In this document: piece by piece, positions 47,726 to 56,208 of the stretch
Layout: the number at the start of each line of letters is the position of its first letter
Position numbering within the stretch: the first letter of the stretch is position 1
Source of the DNA: Bacteroidaceae bacterium
GTDB lineage: Bacteria > Bacteroidota > Bacteroidia > Bacteroidales > Bacteroidaceae
Direction: 5' to 3'
DNA length: 64,000 nucleotides
NCBI GenBank assembly: GCA_017464345.1
Contig: JAFUAH010000013.1
Span: forward strand, 56,493 to 120,492
Position numbers and translations under genes: made by a program
Notes under the pieces: generated by a model
Seen by the model: only the letters and a program-made list of their open reading frames with translations
The model's database searches: none
What the model was told of the DNA's origin: nothing

Positions 47726-48859
47726 ATGAAGAAGTATTGCATTCTGGCCCTCTTCCTGGGCCTCTCAGCCATCGCCGCCGCACATTCAGCGGAGGATGAG
47801 GCCTTCCTCGACACCAGTTACCACACGCTCCAGGACGCCGTCCTCCCCAAGGCTCGCTGGAAGCGTAGCGACATCGCCTCTTTGCCAAAGTTCGGCGGCT
47901 ACATCAACGGCTATTACAAGTACAATGGCCAGCCTACGGCTCACGGAGGCGAAGGTTTTGGCCTGCGTCTGGTACGCGTCTACGTGGACGGTACAGTATT
48001 CCGCGACTTCAAGTACCGTCTGCAGATGGAACTTAACGGAACCCCACACATCAAGGATGCCTTTATCAGTTGGAGCCACTGGACTGAACTGGAAGTGAAG
48101 GTCGGCCAGTTCAAGCGATGTTTCACTTTCGAGAACCCCTATAACCCCTGGGACGTGGGTACGGGCGACTACAGCCAACTGGCCAAGAAATTCTCTGGAT
48201 TCGGCGACCGCGTGGGCGAGGCCTCAATGGGCGGACGCGACCTGGGACTACAACTTCAGGGCGACCTTTTCCCCAGCCGGCACGACAAACACCGCCTACT
48301 ACACTATGCCGTGGCTGTCTACAACGGACAAGGCATCAACCAGAGCGATGTCAGCCGCCGCAAGGACTTCATCGGCACACTGCAATACAGCCCCATCCGC
48401 GACCTGCAGATCGGAGTCTTCGGCTGGATTGGAGACTGGAAGAGCGCCACGGGTGTCACCGTGGACCGCAACCGACTGGCTGCCGGTGTGAAGTACGAAG
48501 GCCGTGACAACCATTGGAGTGCCCGTGCTGAGTATGCCCGCTCATGGGGTCACAAGGCCAGTGACTACGTGGCTGCCACAGACACTACTATGGCCTTTTG
48601 GAAAGGTGGCAACAAAGCCGATGCTTGGTACGTCACCGTGGGCGCACCCGTCTGGCGCTGGATAAAGGTCTATGCCAAGTACGATGCTTACCGTGACTAC
48701 GCCAACCGCCACACACTCCACACCATCTACTCCCTCTCAGCCAACCTGCAGCCCCACAAGAACCTGATGCTGCAGCTCCAATACAACGTACACGACGACA
48801 AGGCCTCAGCTCCCCACGTCTATCACCAGTTTTGGGCGCAGACCTACGTACGCTTCTGA
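47726..48859 (+). CDS. Porin (phosphate-selective porin O/P-like)
   Basis: 377 residues. Signal peptide MKKYCILALFLGLSAIAAAHS, then a beta-barrel of alternating strands: FGGYINGYYKYNG, LRLVRVYVDGTVFRDFKYRLQMEL, EVKVGQFKRCFTFENPYNP, RDLGLQLQGDLF, WYVTVGAPVWRWIKVYAKYD. It ends ...WAQTYVRF with a C-terminal Phe, the usual outer-membrane insertion signal. It matches the OprP/OprO porin family common in Bacteroidales. Solute specificity is not evident. It is monocistronic and faces the tRNA-Leu gene. Confidence 0.88.
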   Translation: MKKYCILALFLGLSAIAAAHSAEDEAFLDTSYHTLQDAVLPKARWKRSDIASLPKFGGYINGYYKYNGQPTAHGGEGFGLRLVRVYVDGTVFRDFKYRLQMELNGTPHIKDAFISWSHWTELEVKVGQFKRCFTFENPYNPWDVGTGDYSQLAKKFSGFGDRVGEASMGGRDLGLQLQGDLFPSRHDKHRLLHYAVAVYNGQGINQSDVSRRKDFIGTLQYSPIRDLQIGVFGWIGDWKSATGVTVDRNRLAAGVKYEGRDNHWSARAEYARSWGHKASDYVAATDTTMAFWKGGNKADAWYVTVGAPVWRWIKVYAKYDAYRDYANRHTLHTIYSLSANLQPHKNLMLQLQYNVHDDKASAPHVYHQFWAQTYVRF

Positions 48860-48883
48860 TTGCTGGGCTGCGAAGGAGGCAGG

Positions 48884-48923
48884 TACAGCAGAGGGGAGCC
48901 CCATGGGACTCCCCTCTGCTGTA
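48884..48923 (-). terminator. Hairpin after tRNA-Leu
   Basis: Arms 48884-48898 / 48909-48923 are perfectly complementary over 15 bp and abut the tRNA 3' end. No long T run follows on the minus strand, so it may act in 3'-end processing as well as termination. It also lies after the porin gene. Confidence 0.65.
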
Positions 48924-49003
48924 CGCCTGATAAGACTCGAACTTACACGCCCGAAGGCACCAGATCCTAAGTCTGGCGTGTCTACCAATTCCACCACAAG
49001 CGC
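48922..49003 (-). tRNA. tRNA-Leu (TAG)
   Basis: An 82-nt class II tRNA on the minus strand. The acceptor GCGCTTG pairs with CAGGCGT. The D region is GGTGGAATTGGTAGACACG, the anticodon stem-loop CCAGACTTAGGATCTGG has anticodon TAG, the variable arm is TGCCTTCGGGCGTG, and the T loop is TTCGAGT. CCA is not encoded. Confidence 0.93.
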
Positions 49004-49015
49004 AGAACTTCGGTG

Positions 49016-49023
49016 CAAAGATA
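49016..49023 (-). promoter_or_regulatory. -7 box of tRNA-Leu
   Basis: On the minus strand TATCTTTG lies 12 nt before the tRNA 5' end. A weak TTTC is 19 bp upstream of it (49043-49046). Confidence 0.55.
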
Positions 49024-49111
49024 AGGAATAATGTTGAGAACTGAAAACAAACGCCCAAAATAAACGCCTTTTCTCTCACAAAATTAATATCATTCGCCGG
49101 AAACATACTCA

Positions 49112-49156
49112 AAAGCACGAGGCTGTGCCGAATAGAACGGCCCAGCCTCGTGCTTT
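49112..49156 (-). terminator. Terminator after the small acidic protein gene
   Basis: A 14-bp perfect stem (49112-49125 / 49143-49156) lies 24 nt beyond the stop codon and is followed on the minus strand by TTTTGAG. It ends the minus-strand transcript that starts with the 53426 gene. Confidence 0.75.
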
Positions 49157-49180
49157 GGGATATGGCAGGAATTCTCCGCT

Positions 49181-49399
49181 TCAGTCCGCCCAGAACTCTT
49201 GTTCTATCATGGTACGGGCATAGAATTCACCGTCATATTCATCTTCCGTAAGGGATATATGCTGCTCTTCATCGTCATCGGTATCAGATTCATCCGGATT
49301 CACAAATGTATCAGTCTCCACGGACGATGCCAGAAAGAGTACAGTACCCAATGTCTCAGTCTCTGTTACGGGAATGACATAAGTTTTCTTCATCATCAT
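49181..49399 (-). CDS. Small acidic hypothetical protein
   Basis: 72 residues beginning MMMKKTYVIP and rich in Asp and Glu (a stretch near residues 37-46). There is no transmembrane segment apart from a short hydrophobic LGTVLFLASS. The MKKxYxxP start and length recall the short 'MKKTYxxP...LLA' peptides that are abundant in Prevotella genomes and have no assigned role; a precursor peptide is one possibility. It sits 19 nt after the large T9SS cargo gene and before a terminator, so it is likely co-expressed with it. Which of the first three Met codons is used is unclear. Confidence 0.6.
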   Translation of the reverse strand: MMMKKTYVIPVTETETLGTVLFLASSVETDTFVNPDESDTDDDEEQHISLTEDEYDGEFYARTMIEQEFWAD

Positions 49400-49418
49400 A
49401 GTGCTATTCCCCTCCCGT

Positions 49419-52400
49419 TTACTTAACCATCACCTTCTTACCATTCACGATGTTCATACCCCGGCGAACCTTGTTCAGCTGACGCCCCATGAGGTCGAAG
49501 ATGCGGATATTGTCTGCATTAGCATTACCCAGGATGCCGAGGCCCGTGGTTATGCCGTCGAACGAAAGTTCCTTCACTGACAATTCTTCACCTGAAGGCA
49601 CATCGAAATAGGCACGGAACCCCTTGATGGATGCTGTATCACCAGCCTTTGCTATCTGGGCTTCGTCCGTCACCCCATAGATAAGATCGTCCTCATTTGC
49701 TTTTGTCCATTCACCTGCGGCAATAGGAGCATAGGTTCCCTGGAGAATAACTCCATTTTGCGTGGTTCTGATGTTTGCAGCACCCACAAACATAGAACTA
49801 ATAGAGGCATTGTTCCAAGTAAAGACCTTATCATTCATGGCTTCAGGAATGTAGATGATGTATGGAGTGGCAGGGTTGAGTGTTGTGACAGAAGAGAAAC
49901 GCAGCACACCATCCTCATATCCAGAGAAAGTGTAAGCCTTGGCATCTTCACCAAACTCACTCATATTGACAGATATCGGTGAAATGAAGGTATTCCAGCC
50001 TTTTGCAAAATTACGGGTAAGCGTAATGATATCATAGGTCGTCCCAGTTTCAATCTCTGTATCTACGTCCTCCACAAGCGTAAGACGAGTGACAGCATCC
50101 ACATAACGAGTTACGGCCTCTGTTGTCAGTGTAGTACCTGCCCATTCTACCTCGATGTGCATCTGTACGCCTTCGGTAGCAGAGGTGGTCGGTGTGCAGA
50201 CGATGGTGACAACTTTTGTGCTGTTTGCCTCTACGGTTTCAGAGGCAGTGCCAATCACCTCGTCGCCCATATAGAACTTGGCTGTTATCTCCTCATCTAC
50301 ACCCCGGCTTTCAGCGAGGGTGACGGTGGCATTGAAGCTAACACCTTCCTTCATCGTCATGTAATAGGCACTGGACGAAGGAATGTTGCTTGCCGTGATG
50401 GACATGATATGTTCAGGGAGATTCAGTTTGAAACCACAGAAGTTATCTACGCCATTCTGATAGGTAGAGGTGAAACGCAGGTAGTAGTTGCCATCGGCAG
50501 GAGCCGTGAAGGACATGGCCTTGTGGTAGTATCTTGTGCTCGTGCTAGGAGCATCTTCGTCATCCTGAGTCTTACAGTTATATATCTGATTCCATGTTTC
50601 CTGATTGTCGTCAGAATACTCCACAATCAGGGCCTCATCGTACCAGTTCAGATAGGCATCCCATGTCAGGACTTCATTCTTCTTTGCAGTCAGACAAGGA
50701 GTAATAAGTGTACCAGCCGTCGAACTACTTGGCGCAAGGGCCATTGCGGTCTTATTCTCATAATTGCTAAATGTACCCACAGTCCATGTGGATGCGACCC
50801 AACCCATAGGCAATGTACCATCTGAGAAATCTTCTATCCAGCTTGCAGGGTCAAGCGTAGAAGCGGTTGCATTAATCACTACGTCATCCAGTCCGTCGAT
50901 TGTGGGATGGATAGTGATAGTTGCTGCCTTAGCGCCATAATTCTCATCATAAACAAGGGCAAGGTCGAAAGTTGTACTCTCTGCAGCACCCAGGCTGAAC
51001 GATGTCTTAGAAACAGTGAACTGAGTATCATCACTAGTGGCGATGGTACCTGCCAACGTGCCCGTACCGCTGTTTGTGAGGGTGAAGGTTTTGACAGCAG
51101 GAGCAACCTGCAAATTCGTACCAAAGTCTGCAACCAAACCTGTAGTCACAGTCTCTCCGCCCAGTGTAACAGCCAACTCAGGAGCATTGGCAGCCTTGTC
51201 CGTACCCGTCACGTTGATGACAAATGTGCCCTCCGTTGTGGTCACGGTAACGACAGCGTCAGAAGCGCCCTCGCGTCCGGCGTCGTAGCTACGGGTAATC
51301 ACGAGGTCGAAGGGAACAGCTACGTTCTCCGTCCAATTGGTCGTATAAGCGGCAGCACCGTCGCCCGTGATGGCAACGTTGGTGATATTGATAGTTCCGG
51401 CACCGGTGTTAGCAAAACTATATGTAACAGCAGCATCGGCAGCACACTCGCCGAAATCGTAGTTAGCAGGCGTGGAGACTGCGGCAGCGTCCTTTGTTAC
51501 CGAAAGCACGGGAGCGTAGGTCAGGCCTGCAATCTCGTCGATACGAACATAATAGCCCTTAAACTTCAGATACTTTACATTCGTAGGAATATCATTTATC
51601 ACTAACGTCGCATAAGAACCATAGGGAATCTGACTTCTTGAGACAAAACGTTTTGTCTCGAAGGCCGTCCATGTGCTTCCATCCACAGAACCTGTAATTT
51701 CAAGATAATTATTGTCGTAGTTATCATAACTGGTAATCTTGATAGCCAGGAGGTCGCCCTCAGTGAACTGCAACCTTGGAGTTGTCAGTTCTGCAGCAGA
51801 GGTCGCATAGGCCTTCCCTTCGCTAAAACTCCACTTATTTGACGCATTATTGCCCCAACCGTCGGGCAACGTATTGTCGTTGAAATCTACGACGAACATG
51901 TCATCGGGCAGCACTACGCCCGTGACGGTGAAGACTACGTCCTCCATATCCGTGGCGCTAACGGTAATATCACTGCTTAATGCGCCAAACGTAGAAGCTG
52001 ACATCGTAATGGTAACCTCTGCACTTGCGCCAGCAGCGAGGCTCGTGGGAGCACCCGTGAGGGTAAACACGCTGCTGTTGGAGGATGTTACGCTGATGCC
52101 CTCCAGTGTGGCCTTACCTGTATTGGCAATCGTGAATGTCTTTGCTGTAGCTTCCGTGATTACTCCATAGTCAAGACTTGCAGGTTGGGTGACCACCATC
52201 TTCGGCTCTGTAGGCAGCTGGCCACCGTAGAACATACGGATGTCAGCCTGAGAGGCGTTGATAGCAATATAGTATTTGCCGGCAGGGGCACCCGTGATGG
52301 CAAAGGTCGTCCAGTTTGACGGGTCGAGCGTAGGCTCATCGCCGAAGTTCGTCCAGGTGGAGCCGTCAGCTGAATACTGCATTTGCAGATGCTGATAGCT

Positions 52401-53426
52401 CGTGTTGCTTGTGCTATAGCCCTTAGTTTCCACAAAGAAGGTTTCGCCCTCACTGATTGTCAGTTGGGGAGTAATCAGCCGTGCATTGCTTGAGAGATAC
52501 CACGATGTGGTGTATGCGCCGTTTGTCTCGGAATAATACCAACTACCCGTAGTTGTCCAGTCTGTAGGAAGGGCTGTGAATCCATACTCATATAGTTTAT
52601 TGGCATCACGAATCGTTCCGCTCACATTGATGACGAAGGGGTCGATGCCTTCTGCATCGGGGGTAATGGTGACGGCGCTGCTACCTGTAGCCTCGGGCAT
52701 GGCGACAGTCAGCGTCACGTCTCCGCCTGCTGCAATCGTAGTAGCAGAGAGCGTAGCACCAAAATCACCGGTCTCTGACACTGCAATATCGAGGTCTTCC
52801 GTACCAGGGTTGCTCAGCGTGAACGTCTTGGTCGTACCTGCAGTTGCAAGACCAAAATCAAAGGCATAAGGAGAAGAAATCTTAGAGGTACCGTCCTTTA
52901 CAACAAGCATTGGACCATCGCCGACCTCTGCCTCATATTTTTCTGCTACAAAATCGTCTATAGCAGCATTATTTAACTGAAATGCCAAACGAGTACCCTC
53001 TGTAAGCGTAAATGAGACTTGTGTCCAAGCCGTACTCGTGTTACTGGATGTATAAGACTTGGCGGCTGCTGTTATTTCCTCGCCTACTTCATCATCATAC
53101 TTGAAAACTTTTACTCCACAGGCTTTCCTTGTTGCACGGGCACGGACATAAAAAGACACATTACCCGTAACAGGTGCCGTAACAATATAGCCTGCGTATG
53201 AGGTTTGATAGGTATATAGCCCCTTTCCGCTTCGAGCATAGTCCGAACCAATTTCATAAGTTCCTGCCCCATAAGAAAAGCCTACGGTTGTACCTACAGC
53301 TTCCCAACCTTCTGGCAAAGCAGTCAATCCATTAAAATTAACTGTGTAGTCCCCTGCTTCCGCCCACACAGACGTTGCTCCCACCATGGACAGGAGCATC
53401 ACGATAAACACTTTCAGTTTTTTCAT
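49419..53426 (-). CDS. Choice-of-anchor D repeat protein, T9SS cargo
   Basis: 1335 residues. Signal peptide MKKLKVFIVMLLSMVGATSVWAE. At least four repeats follow of an Ig-like choice-of-anchor/ASPM-SPD-2-Hydin type, each marked by YDFGLATAGTTKTFTLSN, LDYGVITEATAKTFTIAN, YDFGECAADAAVTYSFAN or ADFGTN...VKTFTLTN. They alternate with cleaved-adhesin-like jelly rolls (NDNTLPDGWGNN, FSDGTLPMGWVAST). The C-terminus IFDLMGRQLNKV...MNIVNGKKVMVK is a T9SS sorting tail. It is probably a surface-exposed adhesive or scaffold protein; no catalytic motif was seen. Confidence 0.85.
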   Translation of the reverse strand: MKKLKVFIVMLLSMVGATSVWAEAGDYTVNFNGLTALPEGWEAVGTTVGFSYGAGTYEIGSDYARSGKGLYTYQTSYAGYIVTAPVTGNVSFYVRARATRKACGVKVFKYDDEVGEEITAAAKSYTSSNTSTAWTQVSFTLTEGTRLAFQLNNAAIDDFVAEKYEAEVGDGPMLVVKDGTSKISSPYAFDFGLATAGTTKTFTLSNPGTEDLDIAVSETGDFGATLSATTIAAGGDVTLTVAMPEATGSSAVTITPDAEGIDPFVINVSGTIRDANKLYEYGFTALPTDWTTTGSWYYSETNGAYTTSWYLSSNARLITPQLTISEGETFFVETKGYSTSNTSYQHLQMQYSADGSTWTNFGDEPTLDPSNWTTFAITGAPAGKYYIAINASQADIRMFYGGQLPTEPKMVVTQPASLDYGVITEATAKTFTIANTGKATLEGISVTSSNSSVFTLTGAPTSLAAGASAEVTITMSASTFGALSSDITVSATDMEDVVFTVTGVVLPDDMFVVDFNDNTLPDGWGNNASNKWSFSEGKAYATSAAELTTPRLQFTEGDLLAIKITSYDNYDNNYLEITGSVDGSTWTAFETKRFVSRSQIPYGSYATLVINDIPTNVKYLKFKGYYVRIDEIAGLTYAPVLSVTKDAAAVSTPANYDFGECAADAAVTYSFANTGAGTINITNVAITGDGAAAYTTNWTENVAVPFDLVITRSYDAGREGASDAVVTVTTTEGTFVINVTGTDKAANAPELAVTLGGETVTTGLVADFGTNLQVAPAVKTFTLTNSGTGTLAGTIATSDDTQFTVSKTSFSLGAAESTTFDLALVYDENYGAKAATITIHPTIDGLDDVVINATASTLDPASWIEDFSDGTLPMGWVASTWTVGTFSNYENKTAMALAPSSSTAGTLITPCLTAKKNEVLTWDAYLNWYDEALIVEYSDDNQETWNQIYNCKTQDDEDAPSTSTRYYHKAMSFTAPADGNYYLRFTSTYQNGVDNFCGFKLNLPEHIMSITASNIPSSSAYYMTMKEGVSFNATVTLAESRGVDEEITAKFYMGDEVIGTASETVEANSTKVVTIVCTPTTSATEGVQMHIEVEWAGTTLTTEAVTRYVDAVTRLTLVEDVDTEIETGTTYDIITLTRNFAKGWNTFISPISVNMSEFGEDAKAYTFSGYEDGVLRFSSVTTLNPATPYIIYIPEAMNDKVFTWNNASISSMFVGAANIRTTQNGVILQGTYAPIAAGEWTKANEDDLIYGVTDEAQIAKAGDTASIKGFRAYFDVPSGEELSVKELSFDGITTGLGILGNANADNIRIFDLMGRQLNKVRRGMNIVNGKKVMVK

Positions 53427-53466
53427 ATTGCTTTGTTTTTTTATTATTTCCCTTGTAGAAAGCCTA

Positions 53467-53509
53467 AGAGGCGTAGGTCAAGTTCGCAATGAACTTGGCC
53501 TACGTCTCT
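53467..53509 (-). terminator. Hairpin between the two T9SS cargo genes
   Basis: A 19-bp stem (53467-53485 / 53491-53509) with two G-T wobbles and a 5-nt loop. It lies between two minus-strand genes. It has a T-rich exit on plus but only a weak one on minus, so it may attenuate rather than fully stop the upstream transcript. Confidence 0.6.
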
Positions 53510-53535
53510 TTTATTCTATTAGCATAAATCCCGGA

Positions 53536-54906
53536 TTAGCGTACGTAAACCTTATGGGCATTGCCATTCTGGCGAACTACATAGATGCCGTGCTGTCGGG
53601 GCTGTGCCGTACCAACGTACTGGCCGGCCATGTTGTAATAGCCACTTTGCCCAGCTGTGTCTGCAACGGAATTGATGCCTGTGGGGGGCATGATGTCGAA
53701 GCCGGCTCCGTCGCTGGCATCGTCGCCACCCACCCAGAGGGCAGAGAAGATCCAGCGGTTGGGCACCTTACCGAGCATGGTGGCCTCACCCGTGGTGATG
53801 TCTACTTCGTAGAGGGCGGTATCGTACTTGCCGTTGGTGCGCCAATCCTTGTCGCTCAGGCTCGACCACGAACCCCATTCGTTGATGCCCTTTCCGCTGT
53901 TCACATAGCCTATCCAGTACATCTTGCCTGGGTTGCTCTTGGCAAAGCAGGCCGACTGCCGACGGTACTGTGAACTGTAGCCCGTGGCACCCACCAGAGG
54001 CTCATAGTCGGTGTACTCTTCACCGTCGCTGTCGGTCTTGGCGACGGCCTTCACTTTCATCAGCCCCGTCTCCAGATTGAACTCGTAGAGCTGTGCGCCC
54101 GTACGCTCGCCATTGACATTGCGCTGGATGCCGTTATCGTCAATGTATCCGCTGCTGCCACCACTGGTGAGGGCAAAGGCACGGCCCTCGCTGTTGATGG
54201 CGAAGGTGACGAAGTTATAATAGTACAGCCCCGGAGTAATGGGTGTCACCTTCATGGTCTTCAGGTCTATCGTGCAGAGGCAGTATCCTGCATCGCCGTC
54301 GGTCATGTCAGCATCCTGATCCTCAAAGTAGTCAGGGTCTTCTGTAATCTCCGTGGGCAGCTGCTGACCCGTCAGATAGAAGAGGCCGTAGACTTTGCCG
54401 TCCACGGGGTTGTAGGCCATGCCGGCCGATTCCAGACAGTCGCTCTTGGGGCGTGTCTCCGTGGTCAGCAGATTGCCCGTCTTGGCATCCCAGCGGCGGA
54501 CGTTGAAGAGTTCCTCATCCACGGTGGACTGCTCGTCACGCGACATGATGGTCACCAGCTGTCCGTCGATGTACATGGCACCGGAGTTGCCGTACATCAG
54601 GTTGAAGTTCGTGGCCCAGACTTGCTTGGCTGCATCGGTACGCACCTCGGAAGCAACGACTTCGGGATCCTTCGCAGGTGTGGAGAGCGAGGTTCCATTG
54701 TAGTCCATGGCGTAGATGCCATTATCGACAATGAAAATACCCTTACCGAGTTCGGAGTTCCAGCCCACGTAGGTGGACTTCATCTGGTCGCCGTCGTCAT
54801 AGCGGTTTCCGTGGCCGATGCCTTTCAGGCGAAGGCCTTGGGCCATTGCAGGCTGACACATGAGGACACCCCACAGGCACACAATAATTGTGTAGACTTT
54901 CTTCAT
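53536..54906 (-). CDS. Secreted propeller-like protein with T9SS-type tail
   Basis: 456 residues. Signal peptide MKKVYTIIVCLWGVLMCQPAMAQ. The body has repeats of the sort seen in beta-propellers (VGWNSELGKGIFIVDNG, MAYNPVDGKVYGLFY, LCTIDLKTMKVTPIT, YEFNLETGLMKVKA, LYEVDITTGEATML), with glycine/aspartate turns but no enzyme motif. The C-terminus YYNMAGQYVG...HGIYVVRQNGNAHKVYVR is a T9SS-like sorting tail. Function is unknown. It may form a transcription unit with the choice-of-anchor gene downstream. Confidence 0.78.
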   Translation of the reverse strand: MKKVYTIIVCLWGVLMCQPAMAQGLRLKGIGHGNRYDDGDQMKSTYVGWNSELGKGIFIVDNGIYAMDYNGTSLSTPAKDPEVVASEVRTDAAKQVWATNFNLMYGNSGAMYIDGQLVTIMSRDEQSTVDEELFNVRRWDAKTGNLLTTETRPKSDCLESAGMAYNPVDGKVYGLFYLTGQQLPTEITEDPDYFEDQDADMTDGDAGYCLCTIDLKTMKVTPITPGLYYYNFVTFAINSEGRAFALTSGGSSGYIDDNGIQRNVNGERTGAQLYEFNLETGLMKVKAVAKTDSDGEEYTDYEPLVGATGYSSQYRRQSACFAKSNPGKMYWIGYVNSGKGINEWGSWSSLSDKDWRTNGKYDTALYEVDITTGEATMLGKVPNRWIFSALWVGGDDASDGAGFDIMPPTGINSVADTAGQSGYYNMAGQYVGTAQPRQHGIYVVRQNGNAHKVYVR

Positions 54907-54933
54907 TTTACCGTAATTAGTTTATATTATCTC

Positions 54934-55112
54934 AACACAGAGTTTATCATTACATGGGAGGACGCAAGAGAGACCAAAGGTCATGCACAGAGGCCTACGG
55001 CGAAGCACCGCTCGGCTTTGCCGCTTGGCTCGTCCAAGAAGGGTGTAGCCTCTCTGTGAAGCATCTTCGATGCCTCTCGCATAACTCTAACAAACAAGAT
55101 ATTCTCTGTGTT
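54934..55112. repeat. Nested inverted repeats in the 385-nt gap before lptB's 3' end
   Basis: Outer arms AACACAGAG (54934-54942) and CTCTGTGTT (55104-55112). Inside them CACAGAGGCCTAC pairs with GTAGCCTCTCTGTG with one bulge, and CGGCGAAGC pairs with GCTTTGCCG with one wobble. It lies between the 5' end of the 54906 gene and the TACGGGACG repeat. It may be a structured leader, terminator or small mobile remnant. No ORF is credible. Confidence 0.55.
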
Positions 55113-55189
55113 AAAAATCAAATCCGTTAAATTTGATTAGTTACTTATAATAAAGGATTCGCGTGCGCACGGGCGTGTATAAGTAGGGG

Positions 55190-55285
55190 CATAGGCCCGG
55201 ACAGGACGGAGGTCGGACCTGTACGGGACGGAGGCCCGACTCGGGCAGGACGGGACTCCAAGCCGTACGGAACAAAACGAAGGGC
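55190..55285. repeat. TACGGGACGGAG-family repeat 3' of lptB
   Basis: About four imperfect units of roughly 20-25 bp (acaggacggaggtcgg, ctgtacgggacggaggc, ccgactcgggcaggacgg, agccgtacggaacaaaacg). Segment 55221-55250 resembles 11415-11443. It lies immediately downstream of the lptB stop codon. Confidence 0.7.
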
Positions 55286-55291
55286 TGCGAG

Positions 55292-56095
55292 CTACCCGTT
55301 ACGCTCGCGGTCCATCTGCTGGAAATCCTTGTCGCGCAGCACGAAACTATTGGTAAGGTACTTGGCCCGGACCACGGGATTGGAAGCCAGTTCCTGAGGT
55401 GTGCCATGGAAGAGTATCTGCCCCTCAAAGAGCATGTAGGCACGGTCGGTGATGCAGAGGGTGTCCTCCACGTTGTGGTCGGTTATGAGTACGCCAATGT
55501 TACGCTGCTTCAGTTTCCACACAATGTACTGGATGTCCTCCACAGCTATGGGGTCTACACCGGCAAAAGGCTCATCAAGCATGATAAACTTCGGGTTGAT
55601 GGCCAAGCAGCGGGCAATCTCCGTTCGGCGGCGCTCACCGCCAGAGCACTGGTCGCCCAGGTTCTTGCGTATCTTCTGCAGGTTGAACTCGTCGAGCAGC
55701 GACTCCAGTTTCCATCGGCGATACTCCTCCAGCGTATCCTCAAACTCGACAGGCTTGGGACACATCTCCAGCACGCAGGCAATGTTGTCCTCCACCGACA
55801 TCTTGCGGAAGACACTCGCTTCCTGTGCCAGATAGCCTATGCCACGGCGGGCCCGCTGATAGACCGGCAACGTGGTTATCTCCTCGCCGCCCAGATGGAT
55901 ATGGCCCGCATTGGGGATGACCAGTCCCGTGGTCATGTAGAACGAAGTGGTCTTGCCAGCACCGTTGGGCCCCAGCAGACCGACGATTTCGCCCTGGCTG
56001 ACGTCGAACGAGACGTTGTTCACCACCGTGCGCTTGCCGTAGACCTTCACCAGTCCTTCGCTGCGAAGGGTGAGTTGTTCCTTATTTTCTTCCAT
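55292..56095 (-). CDS. lptB: LPS export ABC transporter ATP-binding protein
   Basis: 267 residues from MEENKEQLTL. ABC ATPase driving the Lpt bridge. Walker A GLLGPNGAGKTTSF (residues 39-52), Q-loop region GYLAQEASVFRKMSVEDNI, signature CSGGERRRTEIAR and Walker B FIMLDEPFAGVDPIAVEDI are typical of LptB, and the switch His is in LITDHNVED. The MSVEDN and GVDPIAVEDIQ segments separate LptB from other ABC ATPases. The start is the ATG at 56095, since the longer frame begins with TTG and overlaps the promoter. A nearly leaderless transcript is predicted. Confidence 0.94.
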   Translation of the reverse strand: MEENKEQLTLRSEGLVKVYGKRTVVNNVSFDVSQGEIVGLLGPNGAGKTTSFYMTTGLVIPNAGHIHLGGEEITTLPVYQRARRGIGYLAQEASVFRKMSVEDNIACVLEMCPKPVEFEDTLEEYRRWKLESLLDEFNLQKIRKNLGDQCSGGERRRTEIARCLAINPKFIMLDEPFAGVDPIAVEDIQYIVWKLKQRNIGVLITDHNVEDTLCITDRAYMLFEGQILFHGTPQELASNPVVRAKYLTNSFVLRDKDFQQMDRERNG

Positions 56096-56102
56096 AATGG
56101 TG

Positions 56103-56110
56103 CAAAAATA
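56103..56110 (-). promoter_or_regulatory. -7 box of lptB
   Basis: TATTTTTG on the minus strand, ending 7 nt before the lptB ATG. No convincing -33 box at the usual distance. Confidence 0.5.
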
Positions 56111-56154
56111 CAAAATATTTACGAGTTACGGATTACAAATTACGAAATTCTACT

Positions 56155-56162
56155 TATCTTTG
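56155..56162 (+). promoter_or_regulatory. -7 box of mlaE-mlaF
   Basis: TATCTTTG, 46 nt before the GTG start of mlaE. The -33 region is AT-rich without a clear TTTG. It is divergent from the lptB promoter, 45 bp away. Confidence 0.5.
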
Positions 56163-56208
56163 CATCACAAATCATACATCACAAACCCGCAAAACGTAAT
56201 CTGCAATC

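Noticed and set aside
7595-55285. CRISPR array among the repeats
   Set aside because: No array has regular 25-35 bp repeats with unique spacers of similar length, and no cas genes are present.
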